In this document: positions 8,641 to 16,926 of the stretch, in pieces
Layout of the letters: every line of letters starts with the position of its first letter
Numbering within the stretch: the first letter of the stretch is position 1
Assembly (NCBI GenBank): GCA_020852535.1
Contig: JADZAO010000011.1
Coordinates: forward strand, 1 to 38,173
Length of the DNA: 38,173 nucleotides
Source: Paracoccaceae bacterium
GTDB taxonomy: Bacteria > Pseudomonadota > Alphaproteobacteria > Rhodobacterales > Rhodobacteraceae
Reading direction: 5' to 3'
Translations under genes and position numbers: made by a program
Notes under the pieces: model-generated
The model's input: the letters and a program-made list of their open reading frames with translations, nothing else
The model's database searches: none
What the model was told of the DNA's origin: nothing

Positions 8641-8853
8641 TTTTAGGTGTTGTTTGGCGCTGCGTCTAACATGGCTGGAGTGGGCTGTCAGTGGCGAAAT
8701 CAGCGCTACGCGCAGTCGTGATGCGAAGGTATTGCGCTAATGAGAATGTGGCCAGGATGATCCGTTCTTTTAGGGGTATTCATCCGCAGGAGGCTGTGGT
8801 GGACCTGCGGGATGGTGAGAGTAATGGTGACGTTATGATGAGGAGGAAGCCGG

Positions 8854-9789
8854 TCATTTGCGCGCCAGCGGATGATGTTCGAGGACAAGGGTTTTTAGAT
8901 GTTCGTCAAGGACATGGGTGTAGATTTCAGTGGTGGCAAGATCGGCATGACCGAGTAGAGTCTGGATTACACGTAGGTCGGCACCACCGGCAAGTAAGTG
9001 CGTGGCAAAGCTATGGCGCAGCGTGTGGGGTGTCACCTTGGCGGGTGAGATACCGGCGAGCACGGCAATATCTTTGAGTATTAGGAGGAAGTGCTGGCGC
9101 GTCAGGTGGCCAGCCGTACCGGGGCCGGGGAATAAGAATTTGCTGGCAGGGTTGCCAAGTTTGCGGGCGGCTTCTTCGGCGCGGTCACGGGATTTGAGCC
9201 AATCTTGCAGCGTGGCGCGGGCAGGGGTAGAGAGGGGGACCATGCGTTCTTTACCGCCTTTTCCGCGCACGAGGATCATCGTCGGATCGCCGCGCACGGC
9301 GGCCACAGGCAGTCCTACCAGTTCGGATACGCGCATTCCGGTGGCGTAGAGTAGTTCCATCAGGGCGCGGTTGCGCAGACGTTCGAGTTCGGTGCGGCCT
9401 TTGGTGTTGGCGGCATCGAGCAGGCGAGTGACTTCGTCTATCGTTAGAGTCTTGGGGAGTGATTTGCTGGCACCAGGGCCGGAAATGCGAAGCGCGGGAT
9501 TGTCGCTGCGCCAGCTTTCTTCATGCGCGAAGCGGTAGAGTTGGCGGATTGATGACAGGCGGCGGGCGCGGGTGGCTTTGGACAGGCCGTTGGCCTCGCA
9601 ACTGACGAGATAGGCCTCGATGGCTGCGCGGTCGGCGGTTATGAATGAAGCCCCGCGATGGGCAAGCCATGCCGCGAAATCCTTGAGGTCGCGGCCATAG
9701 GCGAGTTGCGTATTTTGGGCGGTGTCAAGTTCTGCGGCACTGGCGGAGAGGAAAGTCGAAATCCAGTGTTCGGGATGGGTGGGTGCCAT
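8854..9789 (-). CDS. xerD: Tyrosine recombinase XerD
   Basis: XerD acts with XerC at the chromosomal dif site to resolve chromosome dimers. From ATG 9789 the protein has 311 residues: a SAM-like N-terminal DNA-binding domain (about 8-95) and a catalytic domain (about 115-300) with the whole set Arg153 (GMRVSEL), Lys177 (RGKGGKE), His255 and Arg258 (HTLRHSFATH), His281 (LLGHADL) and Tyr290 (TEIYTHV). I chose 9789 over a longer reading to 9855 because it has GAGG just upstream and begins one base after the stop of the preceding gene. It belongs to a chromosomal operon with a secreted protein, so it is the housekeeping enzyme and not a phage integrase. Confidence 0.93.
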   Translation of the reverse strand: MAPTHPEHWISTFLSASAAELDTAQNTQLAYGRDLKDFAAWLAHRGASFITADRAAIEAYLVSCEANGLSKATRARRLSSIRQLYRFAHEESWRSDNPALRISGPGASKSLPKTLTIDEVTRLLDAANTKGRTELERLRNRALMELLYATGMRVSELVGLPVAAVRGDPTMILVRGKGGKERMVPLSTPARATLQDWLKSRDRAEEAARKLGNPASKFLFPGPGTAGHLTRQHFLLILKDIAVLAGISPAKVTPHTLRHSFATHLLAGGADLRVIQTLLGHADLATTEIYTHVLDEHLKTLVLEHHPLARK

Positions 9790-9790
9790 A

Positions 9791-11305
9791 TCAGCCTCGT
9801 CGTTCCAGCAGCAAGAGTTCAAGGGCAGTCCGGCGGGCGATTTTCTCTTGGCCAACGGCGCGGAGAAGAGCGAGGCCGTCAGTGACAGCGGTTAAGTTGC
9901 CATGCACGCCGTTTTCGATGCGGTCGATGGCGGTGAGGATCGCTTCTCCGGTACGGTTTTCGTTGAGCAGAGTTTGTAGGTCGGCGGACAGTGGCGCGCC
10001 TGTGAAGGCGGGCTTGATGGCGCGCGAGAGGCTGTCGGGTGCTGGGATGGCGGCCAGTTTGCCTTTAGCAAGGCCGATGAGAAACATCTCGCGTGGGGAA
10101 GTGGGGATGTAATCCTTGATCACCGTTTCGAAGGTAGGCGAGAGCAAACCTGCCTCGAATGCGATACGACGGGCTTCGCCATTAAGAATGAGAGCATTGA
10201 GTCGTTCGCCGTAGAGTTCTGTAAAGACGGATTCGAGTTCGACCTCGGCCAGACGGGACCAGAGATCGGGCAGGGTCTTTTCGATTTCGAGCCGTTGTAG
10301 GCTGTTGAGCGCGGTTTCGAAACGTTGGAAGGCAGCGACGCGGTCCCAGACTCCGCCTGAGGCAGCGGGCGCGCGTTCGGTATATAGGCCAAGCAGAGCG
10401 TTGGGCGTGATGGCTCCGGCGCGGGCGAGGCGTTCGGCAGCTTCGATCTGACTTTTCCATTCGACTTGTGGACGTAGTTCAGCATGGGCAAAAGCAATTG
10501 GAAGTGTTGAGGTGGGTAGCGGTTCGCCGACAGCTTCGAGCATTCGCCATGCAAGTGGTGTGACGCGTTCAGGCGGCGTAAGGGCGGGGTCGCCTTCGTA
10601 GAGGTATGGGTCAAGGAATCGGGAGAGCAGCTTGTCTTCTTCCGAGGTGACGTAGCCTAAAGCTTGCGCGGTGCGGAGTGTAAGGGCCGCCGCATTCCAG
10701 TCACCTGAGCGGGCTAGGCAGAAAATACGAGCTGGGAAGGTGGGAGCAAGGCCGGGAGAGGAGACCATAATCCGACAGCCACGGTCTTCTTCTCCCGTTA
10801 GAAGCGCGACGTCGAAGCTACGGCGGAAAAGGTCGGGGCTGCGGGCCCCTGATGCATCAAGCAGGGCGCGGGCTTGGTCAAGGGCGCCGAGGTCGAGTAG
10901 TTTATCGATGCGTGCGAGCAACAGTTTTCCACCAGATCCGGAATCAGTGGGCGGAGTGGCCTCGGCTAGAAGGACAGAAAGTAGTAGGCCGCGTAGGGCG
11001 GGCAGGGTGGTGACTTGTCCTTTGGTGATGGTGGCAGCTATAGTGTCTGTGTTGCCAAGACCCCAGAGATTGGTGGGAAGACCTGTTACTTCAGAGCGCA
11101 AGAGGCCTATGGCGTCTTGTGAGGTGCCGCCGATTACTGAGACCGAGACATCTCCGTTGGTTACGCCTTTGCTAACGGCGGGGGCGGTGGGTTTTGAGAC
11201 AGATTGTGACAGCCAGTCGATGGCGGAAAGAGGGTTTTGGGCACGTGCCGGAGCAGCAGCGAGCAGCAGGGCCAGCAGAAGACCGGCTGTCTTGTTAGTC
11301 GGCAT
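9791..11305 (-). CDS. Secreted hypothetical protein, helical-repeat type
   Basis: The 504-residue protein starts with a clear signal peptide (LLLALLLAAAPARAQ, cleavage near residue 22) and is therefore periplasmic or secreted. Beyond a Ser/Thr/Pro-rich linker (30-60) it is predicted almost entirely alpha-helical, Leu- and Ala-rich, resembling TPR-like solenoids, with pairs such as 'LGALDQARALLDASG' and 'SGDWNAAALTLRTAQALG'. I do not recognise a catalytic motif. It overlaps the preceding 44-residue gene by 11 bases and is followed one base later by xerD, so all three are co-translated. Comparable proteins occur at this spot in other Rhodobacterales, from memory only. Function unknown. Confidence 0.8.
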   Translation of the reverse strand: MPTNKTAGLLLALLLAAAPARAQNPLSAIDWLSQSVSKPTAPAVSKGVTNGDVSVSVIGGTSQDAIGLLRSEVTGLPTNLWGLGNTDTIAATITKGQVTTLPALRGLLLSVLLAEATPPTDSGSGGKLLLARIDKLLDLGALDQARALLDASGARSPDLFRRSFDVALLTGEEDRGCRIMVSSPGLAPTFPARIFCLARSGDWNAAALTLRTAQALGYVTSEEDKLLSRFLDPYLYEGDPALTPPERVTPLAWRMLEAVGEPLPTSTLPIAFAHAELRPQVEWKSQIEAAERLARAGAITPNALLGLYTERAPAASGGVWDRVAAFQRFETALNSLQRLEIEKTLPDLWSRLAEVELESVFTELYGERLNALILNGEARRIAFEAGLLSPTFETVIKDYIPTSPREMFLIGLAKGKLAAIPAPDSLSRAIKPAFTGAPLSADLQTLLNENRTGEAILTAIDRIENGVHGNLTAVTDGLALLRAVGQEKIARRTALELLLLERRG

Positions 11306-11429
11306 TCAGTGTCACCGGAACCTTTACTTCACCCTTCACGGGGCTGAGGTCGGCGATATAAGCATAGCTGGTAAAGAAGACGAGACAGAGTAGGACCAAT
11401 ATTGACAGTATCTTGATGATGCGTCCCAT
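11295..11429 (-). CDS. 44-residue single-pass membrane protein
   Basis: ATG 11429 to TAA 11295 encodes a 44-residue protein: a basic start (MGRIIK), a single hydrophobic segment (about residues 5-25, ILSILVLLCLVFFTSYAY) and a short polar tail rich in Val (LSPVKGEVKVPVTLNAD). The predicted topology is N-in with the tail in the periplasm. The stop overlaps the start of the secreted 504-residue protein by 11 bases, indicating translational coupling and perhaps a shared envelope role. A weak AAGG lies upstream. The coding call rests on the overlap, the coherent membrane-plus-tail architecture and resemblance to short proteins at this position in Rhodobacterales, which I recall but cannot check. 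Confidence 0.7.
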   Translation of the reverse strand: MGRIIKILSILVLLCLVFFTSYAYIADLSPVKGEVKVPVTLNAD

Positions 11430-11657
11430 GTTCTTGCCTTTTTTGTCTGTCTTGTGCCATTCCTTGCGCTTCGGTTTGGACTGAAGCGTATGGCTTTTGA
11501 AGATGATACGGTCTTTGTTTGATGAATGCTACGTCACTTGATGTGATTATATATGGCTTTCGCATTAAGATCACGTCATTCAGGATAAGAATGGCGTGAG
11601 GTAAAGCGGTAGTTTGATGCTATTTTAATTATTTTGGAAAGAAACGGGGTTTTGATC

Positions 11658-12200
11658 GTGCTGCGACTGAAGAAGACGGTCGTGATGGTTGGAATGATGG
11701 GTGCGGGAAAAACCTCTGTTGGCACTGCCGTGGCACGGCAGTTGGGCGTGCCGTTTGTCGATTCGGACGAAGAGATCGTGAAAGCGGCGCAGTGTTCGAT
11801 TGCAGAAATCTTTGCGCGGGATGGTGAGCCATTCTTTCGTGCCCGCGAGACCGAAATTCTAAGGCGACTTTTGCGGGGCAAGCCTTGTATCTTGTCGACA
11901 GGGGGCGGGGCGTTTTTGTCGGCGCAGAACCGTGCACTGATTGACGAATCGGGGGTTTCGGTTTGGTTGCGCGCGGACCTTGATCTTTTGTGGCAGCGGG
12001 TGCGATATAAAGCGACGCGTCCTTTGCTGCGCACCCAGAACCCGCGCGAGACCTTGCGCCAGTTTTACGAGGAGCGGGTGCCGCTTTATGCGCTGGCCGA
12101 TGTTGTCATTGATTCGACCTTCGATTTGTCGATCGAAGATATGGCAGCGAAGGTGGTTGCCGTTCTTGCTGAGCGGACTGAGGTCTTAGGACAGGAATGA
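11658..12200 (+). CDS. aroK: Shikimate kinase
   Basis: AroK phosphorylates shikimate at the 3-OH with ATP in the aromatic amino acid pathway. The Walker A loop GMMGAGKTSVG is near residue 12, the shikimate-binding Asp in DSDEEI and the FFRARETE segment follow, then the STGGGAF substrate loop and the LID/adenine region RPLLRTQNP. The length (about 180 residues) is normal. The start is uncertain: GTG 11658 has GGGG eight bases upstream and gives a typical short N-terminus, while TTG codons at 11652 and 11634 would lengthen it. The stop overlaps the aroB ATG by four bases, the classic aroK-aroB pairing. Confidence 0.93.
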   Translation: MLRLKKTVVMVGMMGAGKTSVGTAVARQLGVPFVDSDEEIVKAAQCSIAEIFARDGEPFFRARETEILRRLLRGKPCILSTGGGAFLSAQNRALIDESGVSVWLRADLDLLWQRVRYKATRPLLRTQNPRETLRQFYEERVPLYALADVVIDSTFDLSIEDMAAKVVAVLAERTEVLGQE

Positions 12201-13315
12201 CCACAATGACTATTAATACCGTTGTCGTCGATCTGGGGCTGCGGTCCTACGAGGTGCGGATTTCGCCCGGGTTGATTGGGCGTGCGGGGGCTGAGATTGC
12301 ACCCCTGCTGAAGCGTAAAAAGGTAGCGGTCGTCACAGATGAAACCGTAGCTTTGGTGCATCTGGAACGGCTGGTTGCAGCGCTTGAGGTTGAGGGTATT
12401 GCAGTCTCGTCGTTGGTCTTACCCGCGGGGGAAAGCACCAAAGGTTGGTCGCAGTTTGCACATTGCGTGGAATGGCTGCTGGAGCAAAAGATCGAGCGGC
12501 GCGATGTGGTAGTGGCCTTTGGGGGTGGGGTGATTGGTGATCTGGTGGGCTTTGCCTCGGCCGTGTTGCGGCGCGGAGTGCGTTTTGTGCAGATACCGAC
12601 CACGCTGTTGGCGCAGGTTGATAGTTCGGTCGGGGGAAAGACGGGGATCAATACAGCGCAGGGGAAGAACCTTGTTGGTGCGTTTCATCAGCCCTCGCTG
12701 GTGTTGGTCGATATTGATGCGCTGGCCACGCTGTCCGAACGCGATTTTCTAGCCGGTTACGGAGAGGTGATTAAATACGGGCTGCTCGGGGATAGGGGTT
12801 TTTTTGACTGGCTGGAAGTTAATGCGCCTTTGATGGTGTCTGGTGATGCCTTTGCGCGGCAGTTTGCAGTGCGGCGGTCAGTTGAGATGAAAGCGGGGAT
12901 TGTGTCCGGCGACGAGACGGAAGAGGGTAAGCGGGCGCTTTTGAACCTTGGCCATACCTTTTGCCATGCGCTGGAGAAGGCCACTGGCTATTCTGACCGT
13001 CTGCTGCATGGCGAGGGTGTAGCGATAGGTTGTGTACTGGCTTTTGAGTTGTCGCATCGAATGGGGTTGTGTTCACAAGAAGCGTCGAGCCGTGTGCGAG
13101 CGCATCTGAAAGCAATGAGGATGAAAACCGATCTGCGCGACATTCCGGGTGATCTCCCGGACGTGTCTGCGATGGTTGATCTAATGGGGCAAGATAAGAA
13201 GGTAATCGACGGGCATCTGCGTTTTGTGCTGGCACGTGGGATTGGCGAGGCTTTCGTGGCCGATGATGTGCCGCTAGATTTGGTGACCGGTCTGTTGTCC
13301 GATGCTTTGCAGTGA
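12197..13315 (+). CDS. aroB: 3-dehydroquinate synthase
   Basis: AroB converts DAHP to 3-dehydroquinate using NAD and a divalent metal, the second step of the shikimate pathway. The 372-residue protein has the NAD-binding GGGVIGDLVGF at 109-119, PTTLLAQVDSSVGGKTGIN at 134-152, and the metal ligands Glu190 (GYGEVIKYG), His253 (LGHTFCHALE) and His271 (LHGEGVAIG). Full length, with no break. Its start overlaps the aroK stop (ATGA), so the kinase and synthase are co-translated even though they act at separate steps. Confidence 0.97.
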   Translation: MTTMTINTVVVDLGLRSYEVRISPGLIGRAGAEIAPLLKRKKVAVVTDETVALVHLERLVAALEVEGIAVSSLVLPAGESTKGWSQFAHCVEWLLEQKIERRDVVVAFGGGVIGDLVGFASAVLRRGVRFVQIPTTLLAQVDSSVGGKTGINTAQGKNLVGAFHQPSLVLVDIDALATLSERDFLAGYGEVIKYGLLGDRGFFDWLEVNAPLMVSGDAFARQFAVRRSVEMKAGIVSGDETEEGKRALLNLGHTFCHALEKATGYSDRLLHGEGVAIGCVLAFELSHRMGLCSQEASSRVRAHLKAMRMKTDLRDIPGDLPDVSAMVDLMGQDKKVIDGHLRFVLARGIGEAFVADDVPLDLVTGLLSDALQ

Positions 13316-13897
13316 GGCGGTTTTAGAATAATAGGCGGTAGTTATTGCCGCAGTTGTTTTTCTCTTTACCCGCGTCTGCTGGTGGTGCCAAAATTCATAA
13401 AAATTGCTTTGCACCTGTCTGTTGTCGCGGCAGATAGCAAATAATTTGTCCGGGCTCTACGCCTGCTATCCCTGCGATTTTGTCGTTGAAATCACTCTTG
13501 GGACCGCTGAGGTTGAGTGAGAGGATGTGCTTTTTGATCACGATTTTTGATGAGACATGATGCTCATGTGTTTTGCTACTTTGTGTTGTCTGTTAGGCGG
13601 AATTTTAGATTGTCCGAGGCGCCTTTAGCGTTGGAACTTTTGTTTTGATGATTGAACGCGGGCTAGACTGGTGGCGCGTCATGGAAAATAATAGTATGAA
13701 AATTAGGTTAACTCTCGGTAAGATTTCCGATGAAAAGGGGTGCTTTGGGCGAGAGACAGACCATCTATAGAGGATCGTTGCAGATGAGGCTCTGATCGTT
13801 CGTGCTTTGAACTTTTAGATCACTTAGGCACTCACAAGAGCTCCATAATGGCTAAGCTTTTGAATGCGTTGGTAATAGGGATAAAGTCTGGAATTGG
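13316..13897. other. Gene-free stretch between aroB and tRNA-Gln
   Basis: I see no supported gene, terminator or repeat in these 582 bases. Stops are frequent in all frames and the sequence is A/T-richer than the flanking genes. It may be decayed coding DNA, but I could not match any fragment to a family. Confidence 0.4.
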
Positions 13898-13969
<72 letters not shown>

Positions 13970-14118
13970 ACCGTGAGCGGGTGTTTAGCGAAGGGTTTGT
14001 AGGGCTGCAAGGGGATTTCGGCGCAAAAAGGCGGTGATTGCTAGAGCTTTCCGGTAAAGCTGGGGCCGTCTTTATATATGAACTGGACGCTATCTTCTTG
14101 GGGTGCTGAGCGGTTGAA

Positions 14119-14439
14119 ATGGGGAGCGCCAAGCTAGACGAGGCGCTAGAAATTGTGCCTGTCGGGTCGGAAGAATATTGCACTGCCGAGAAGATGCTGG
14201 GTGACGTTGATGCCGATACGTTGGACAGGTCGTTTCGATCGAACGCGGTTTTTTAGACTGTTATGCCGATCAAGGGGCATTCTCTTGATCTCGTCTAGGC
14301 TGCTTTTGCAAGTGCCGCCCTTATCATCCTTGAATTTCTCACTATGGAGCATTCGTATGCAGCGAATATGGATGTGATAGTACCAGATTGGGCGTTTAGT
14401 CGCAGGTTTTTGATAGAGTACTTCTGCGCCTTTGCGTAG
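14119..14439 (+). pseudogene. Possible decayed gene: one frame broken by two TAG codons
   Basis: From ATG 14119 a single frame runs to TAG 14439 with protein-like composition, interrupted only by TAG at 14254 and TAG at 14296. The pieces are 45, 13 and 46 codons. The first contains DEALEIVPVGSEEYCTAEK, the last AAFASAALIILEFLT followed by MEHSYAANMDVIVPDWAF. A random frame of this length would be expected to have about five stops, so two is suggestive but not proof. I do not recognise the family. There is no good ribosome-binding site. The remainder of 13970-14604 shows only the rpsI terminator. Confidence 0.3.
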
Positions 14440-14540
14440 CTCTTTGATACAGCGATTGAAACCTTTGGTTTTCTTTTAAACTCAACAGTAGGTTTCAGTT
14501 GTCATTTTTGATTTTTATCCACTTTCAGACTCACAAATAA

Positions 14541-14570
14541 GAAAAGAACGGCGATAAGGCCGTTCTTTTC
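14541..14570 (-). terminator. Intrinsic terminator of the rplM-rpsI operon
   Basis: GAAAAGAACGGC (14541-14552) and GCCGTTCTTTTC (14559-14570) form a perfect 12-bp stem with a 6-nt loop. Read on the minus strand it ends in TTCTTTTC followed by TTATTTG, a good rho-independent terminator 34 bases beyond the rpsI stop. Confidence 0.88.
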
Positions 14571-14604
14571 AAGTGGTTTAGAAGCTTTAAGGGTAGTTTC
14601 GAGC

Positions 14605-15093
14605 TTAGCGCTTGGAGAACTGGAACGAACGGCGGGCTTTGGCCTTGCCGTATTTCTTGCGTTCTACAACGCGGCTGTCGCGGGTTAGGAAGCCTGCGGC
14701 TTTTAGGGCACCGCGTAGCGAGGGTTCGTAAAGCTGTAGGGCTTTCGAGATGCCGTGCTTGACCGCGCCGGCTTGGCCTGACAGGCCGCCACCGGCGACT
14801 GTTGCGAAGACGTCGAACTGGCCTTCCACATTGGCGATGGTAAAAGGTTGCTTCAGGATCATTTGGAGAACCGGACGAGCGAAGTAGGTCGCCATTTCTT
14901 TGCCGTTCACTACGACTTTTCCGGTGCCGGGCTTAACCCAGACGCGGGCGACGGCGTCCTTGCGCTTGCCGGTCGCATAGGAACGACCCAGCGAGTCACG
15001 CTGTGGAGTTTTGGGTGCTGCGGGTTCGGTCACGGCGGGGATAGAATCGGCGACAGCCGATTTCAGATCGTCGAGAGACTTGATATCAGCCAT
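14605..15093 (-). CDS. rpsI: 30S ribosomal protein S9
   Basis: S9 is a small-subunit protein whose C-terminal tail reaches the P-site tRNA. The 162-residue protein carries an alphaproteobacterial N-terminal extension of about 38 residues (acidic, Ala/Pro-rich) before the core, which begins YATGKRKDAVARVW. The core shows GGGLSGQAGAVKHGISKAL and ends with the basic KYGKAKARRSFQFSKR tail, intact to the conserved Lys-Arg end. The gene begins two bases after the rplM stop, the standard L13-S9 operon. Confidence 0.97.
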   Translation of the reverse strand: MADIKSLDDLKSAVADSIPAVTEPAAPKTPQRDSLGRSYATGKRKDAVARVWVKPGTGKVVVNGKEMATYFARPVLQMILKQPFTIANVEGQFDVFATVAGGGLSGQAGAVKHGISKALQLYEPSLRGALKAAGFLTRDSRVVERKKYGKAKARRSFQFSKR

Positions 15094-15095
15094 GA

Positions 15096-15560
15096 TCAGG
15101 CGCTCCGCGTGTTTTTCGGGTTCAGGACCTTGAGGTCGAGAATCGTGGGTTGCTGGGCTTCGTGCGGATGGGTCGCACCTGCATAGACGCGTAGGTTGGT
15201 CATCTGCTGGCGTCCGAGTCTGTTTCTAGTGATCATACGCTCGACGGCTTTGGTTACGACACGTTCTGGGTGGCTGCCTTCGAGCACCTGACGCGCGGTG
15301 CGGAACTTGATCCCGCCTGGGTAGCCGGTGTGCCAGTAGTAGCGCTTGTCTTCACGCTTGTTGCCGGTCATCTGGATTTTATCCGCGTTGATCACGATGA
15401 CGTTGTCACCCATGTCCATGTGCGGGGTGAAGCTTGGCTTGTTCTTGCCGCGCAGAATATTGGCTACGATCGTGGCGAGGCGGCCCAGAACGATGCCTTC
15501 GGCATCGATTAGGATCCACTTCTTCTCGATGTCCGCCGGTGTAGCGGTGAAGGTTTTCAT
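15096..15560 (-). CDS. rplM: 50S ribosomal protein L13
   Basis: L13 is an early-assembling large-subunit protein. The 154-residue protein shows the family landmarks WILIDAEGIVLGRLAT near residue 15, the HMDMGDNVIVINADKI segment near 46, YYWHTGYPGG near 73, RMITRNRLGRQQM near 112 and LRVYAGATHPHEAQQP near 127. It is the first gene of the rplM-rpsI operon, with a promoter about 50 bases upstream. Confidence 0.97.
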   Translation of the reverse strand: MKTFTATPADIEKKWILIDAEGIVLGRLATIVANILRGKNKPSFTPHMDMGDNVIVINADKIQMTGNKREDKRYYWHTGYPGGIKFRTARQVLEGSHPERVVTKAVERMITRNRLGRQQMTNLRVYAGATHPHEAQQPTILDLKVLNPKNTRSA

Positions 15561-15611
15561 ATCGAACCCTGTTGAGTGAAGCGGGGGAAGCCCCCGTCAA
15601 TTTGATGGGAG

Positions 15612-15640
15612 CTTATCGCGTGAAGCGTCGTGCACGTCAA
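15612..15640 (-). promoter_or_regulatory. Sigma-70 type promoter of rplM-rpsI
   Basis: Read on the minus strand, TTGACG (15640-15635) is followed after exactly 17 bases by GATAAG (15617-15612). Transcription would start near 15605, leaving a leader of about 45 bases before the rplM ATG at 15560. The -35 box is one base off consensus and the spacing is ideal, fitting a strong ribosomal protein promoter. Confidence 0.65.
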
Positions 15641-16024
15641 GTGACGAGTTGAACTAAAAGTATTTCAAAAACAAGTTGTTATAACAAAGGTATTATAATA
15701 CCCCATAAAATAAAATGCTCAATATAGACTTTGCAGGTTCCATATGTACGGGTGCAGGTAGATCGAAGTGGCAGGCCATACATGCGAGGACGGTTCTGGC
15801 CGCTGATTTCTCTGGGCCATCCGTGATTTGTATTGATTGCGGCAAACCGGTAAGTGCCGTGCGTTTCGCTTTCTTTATCTGTTAGGGTGCTGAACTAGGT
15901 TACCTAATCCGCAGGCTTTTGAGAATACGCCGGTGGCGCGGATGATTTTTGTCGGTATATACCTTCTAATTTCAATGACAGCCGCAATTTTGCGAAAACA
16001 GGTCTTGGCCCGAGGAATGACGCT
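15641..16024. other. Upstream region of rplM and kdsA, no gene seen
   Basis: About 380 bases between divergent rplM and kdsA. The first 80 bases are A/T-rich and could act as an upstream activating element for the rplM promoter. The remainder has no open frame I can support. The kdsA ribosome-binding site (GAGGA) lies just before ATG 16025; its promoter was not clear. Confidence 0.4.
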
Positions 16025-16855
16025 ATGAAGACGGTGACGATCGGTGGTTTATCGGTAAGCAACGATAGCTCACTTCTGGTGATTGCGGGTCCGTGCCAGC
16101 TGGAAAGTCTGGATCATGCCCAGATGATTGCAGGAACTATGGCAGAGGCTTGCGCAAAGGCCGGCGCACAATATGTGTTTAAGGCGAGCTATGATAAGGC
16201 GAACCGCACCAGTATGAAGGGGCGGCGTGGTCTCGGTATGGAAACGGGGCTTAGGGTACTTGAGGCTGTCAAGTCGATGGGGATGCCGGTTCTGACCGAT
16301 ATCCACGATGTTGAACAGGCTCGGGCGGTGGCGGGTGTGGTGGATATCATCCAGATTCCCGCTTTTTTGTGCCGTCAGACCGACCTTCTTATTGCCGCGG
16401 GAGAGACGGGAGCGGTGGTCAATATCAAGAAGGGCCAGTTTCTGGCGCCGTGGGATATGGCTAATGTTGCGGAAAAAGTCGCCTCCACTGGAAACGGTCG
16501 TATCTTGCTGACGGAACGCGGAGTGAGTTTTGGTTACAATACACTAGTGGCCGACATGCGTTCTTTACTGACGATGGCTAAGACCGGTTATCCAGTCATC
16601 ATGGATGCGACCCATTCGGTGCAGCAACCGGGCGGGCAGGGTATTTCTAGCGGCGGGCAGCGGGAATTTGCCCCTGTCATGGCGCGTTGCGCCGTGGCAA
16701 TCGGGATTGCGGGCGTGTTCATCGAAACTCATGAAGCACCCGACACTGCGCCGAGCGATGGGCCAAACATGATCCCCTTGTCGCAGATGGCGGACGTGGT
16801 GAGCAGCCTGATGGACTTTGACCGTTTAGCCAAAGTGAACCCGTTGCGGGTATGA
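16025..16855 (+). CDS. kdsA: 3-deoxy-D-manno-octulosonate 8-phosphate synthase, metal-dependent (Cys) type
   Basis: KdsA condenses phosphoenolpyruvate with arabinose 5-phosphate to give Kdo-8-phosphate for the lipopolysaccharide core. The 276-residue protein has the TIM-barrel motifs AGPCQLES (21-28), FKASYDKANRTS near 53, TDIHD near 90, QIPAFLCRQTDLL near 113, NIKKGQFL near 133 and DATHSVQQPG near 194. Cys24 in AGPC is the metal ligand of the metal-dependent class; E. coli-type enzymes have Asn there. The gene stands alone, with no eno or pyrG partner in the window. Confidence 0.96.
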   Translation: MKTVTIGGLSVSNDSSLLVIAGPCQLESLDHAQMIAGTMAEACAKAGAQYVFKASYDKANRTSMKGRRGLGMETGLRVLEAVKSMGMPVLTDIHDVEQARAVAGVVDIIQIPAFLCRQTDLLIAAGETGAVVNIKKGQFLAPWDMANVAEKVASTGNGRILLTERGVSFGYNTLVADMRSLLTMAKTGYPVIMDATHSVQQPGGQGISSGGQREFAPVMARCAVAIGIAGVFIETHEAPDTAPSDGPNMIPLSQMADVVSSLMDFDRLAKVNPLRV

Positions 16856-16926
16856 AAAAAAGGACAAGATGGATTAGGCCTGTAAGTCAGGTGTTTGTTT
16901 CCGTTGCTCCATAAACCTTGCTTCCT

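Noticed and set aside
8854..9789. XerD as the integrase of the phage locus
   Set aside because: It is of housekeeping XerD length, sits in a chromosomal operon more than 11 kb from the phage genes, and has no excisionase or attachment site nearby.
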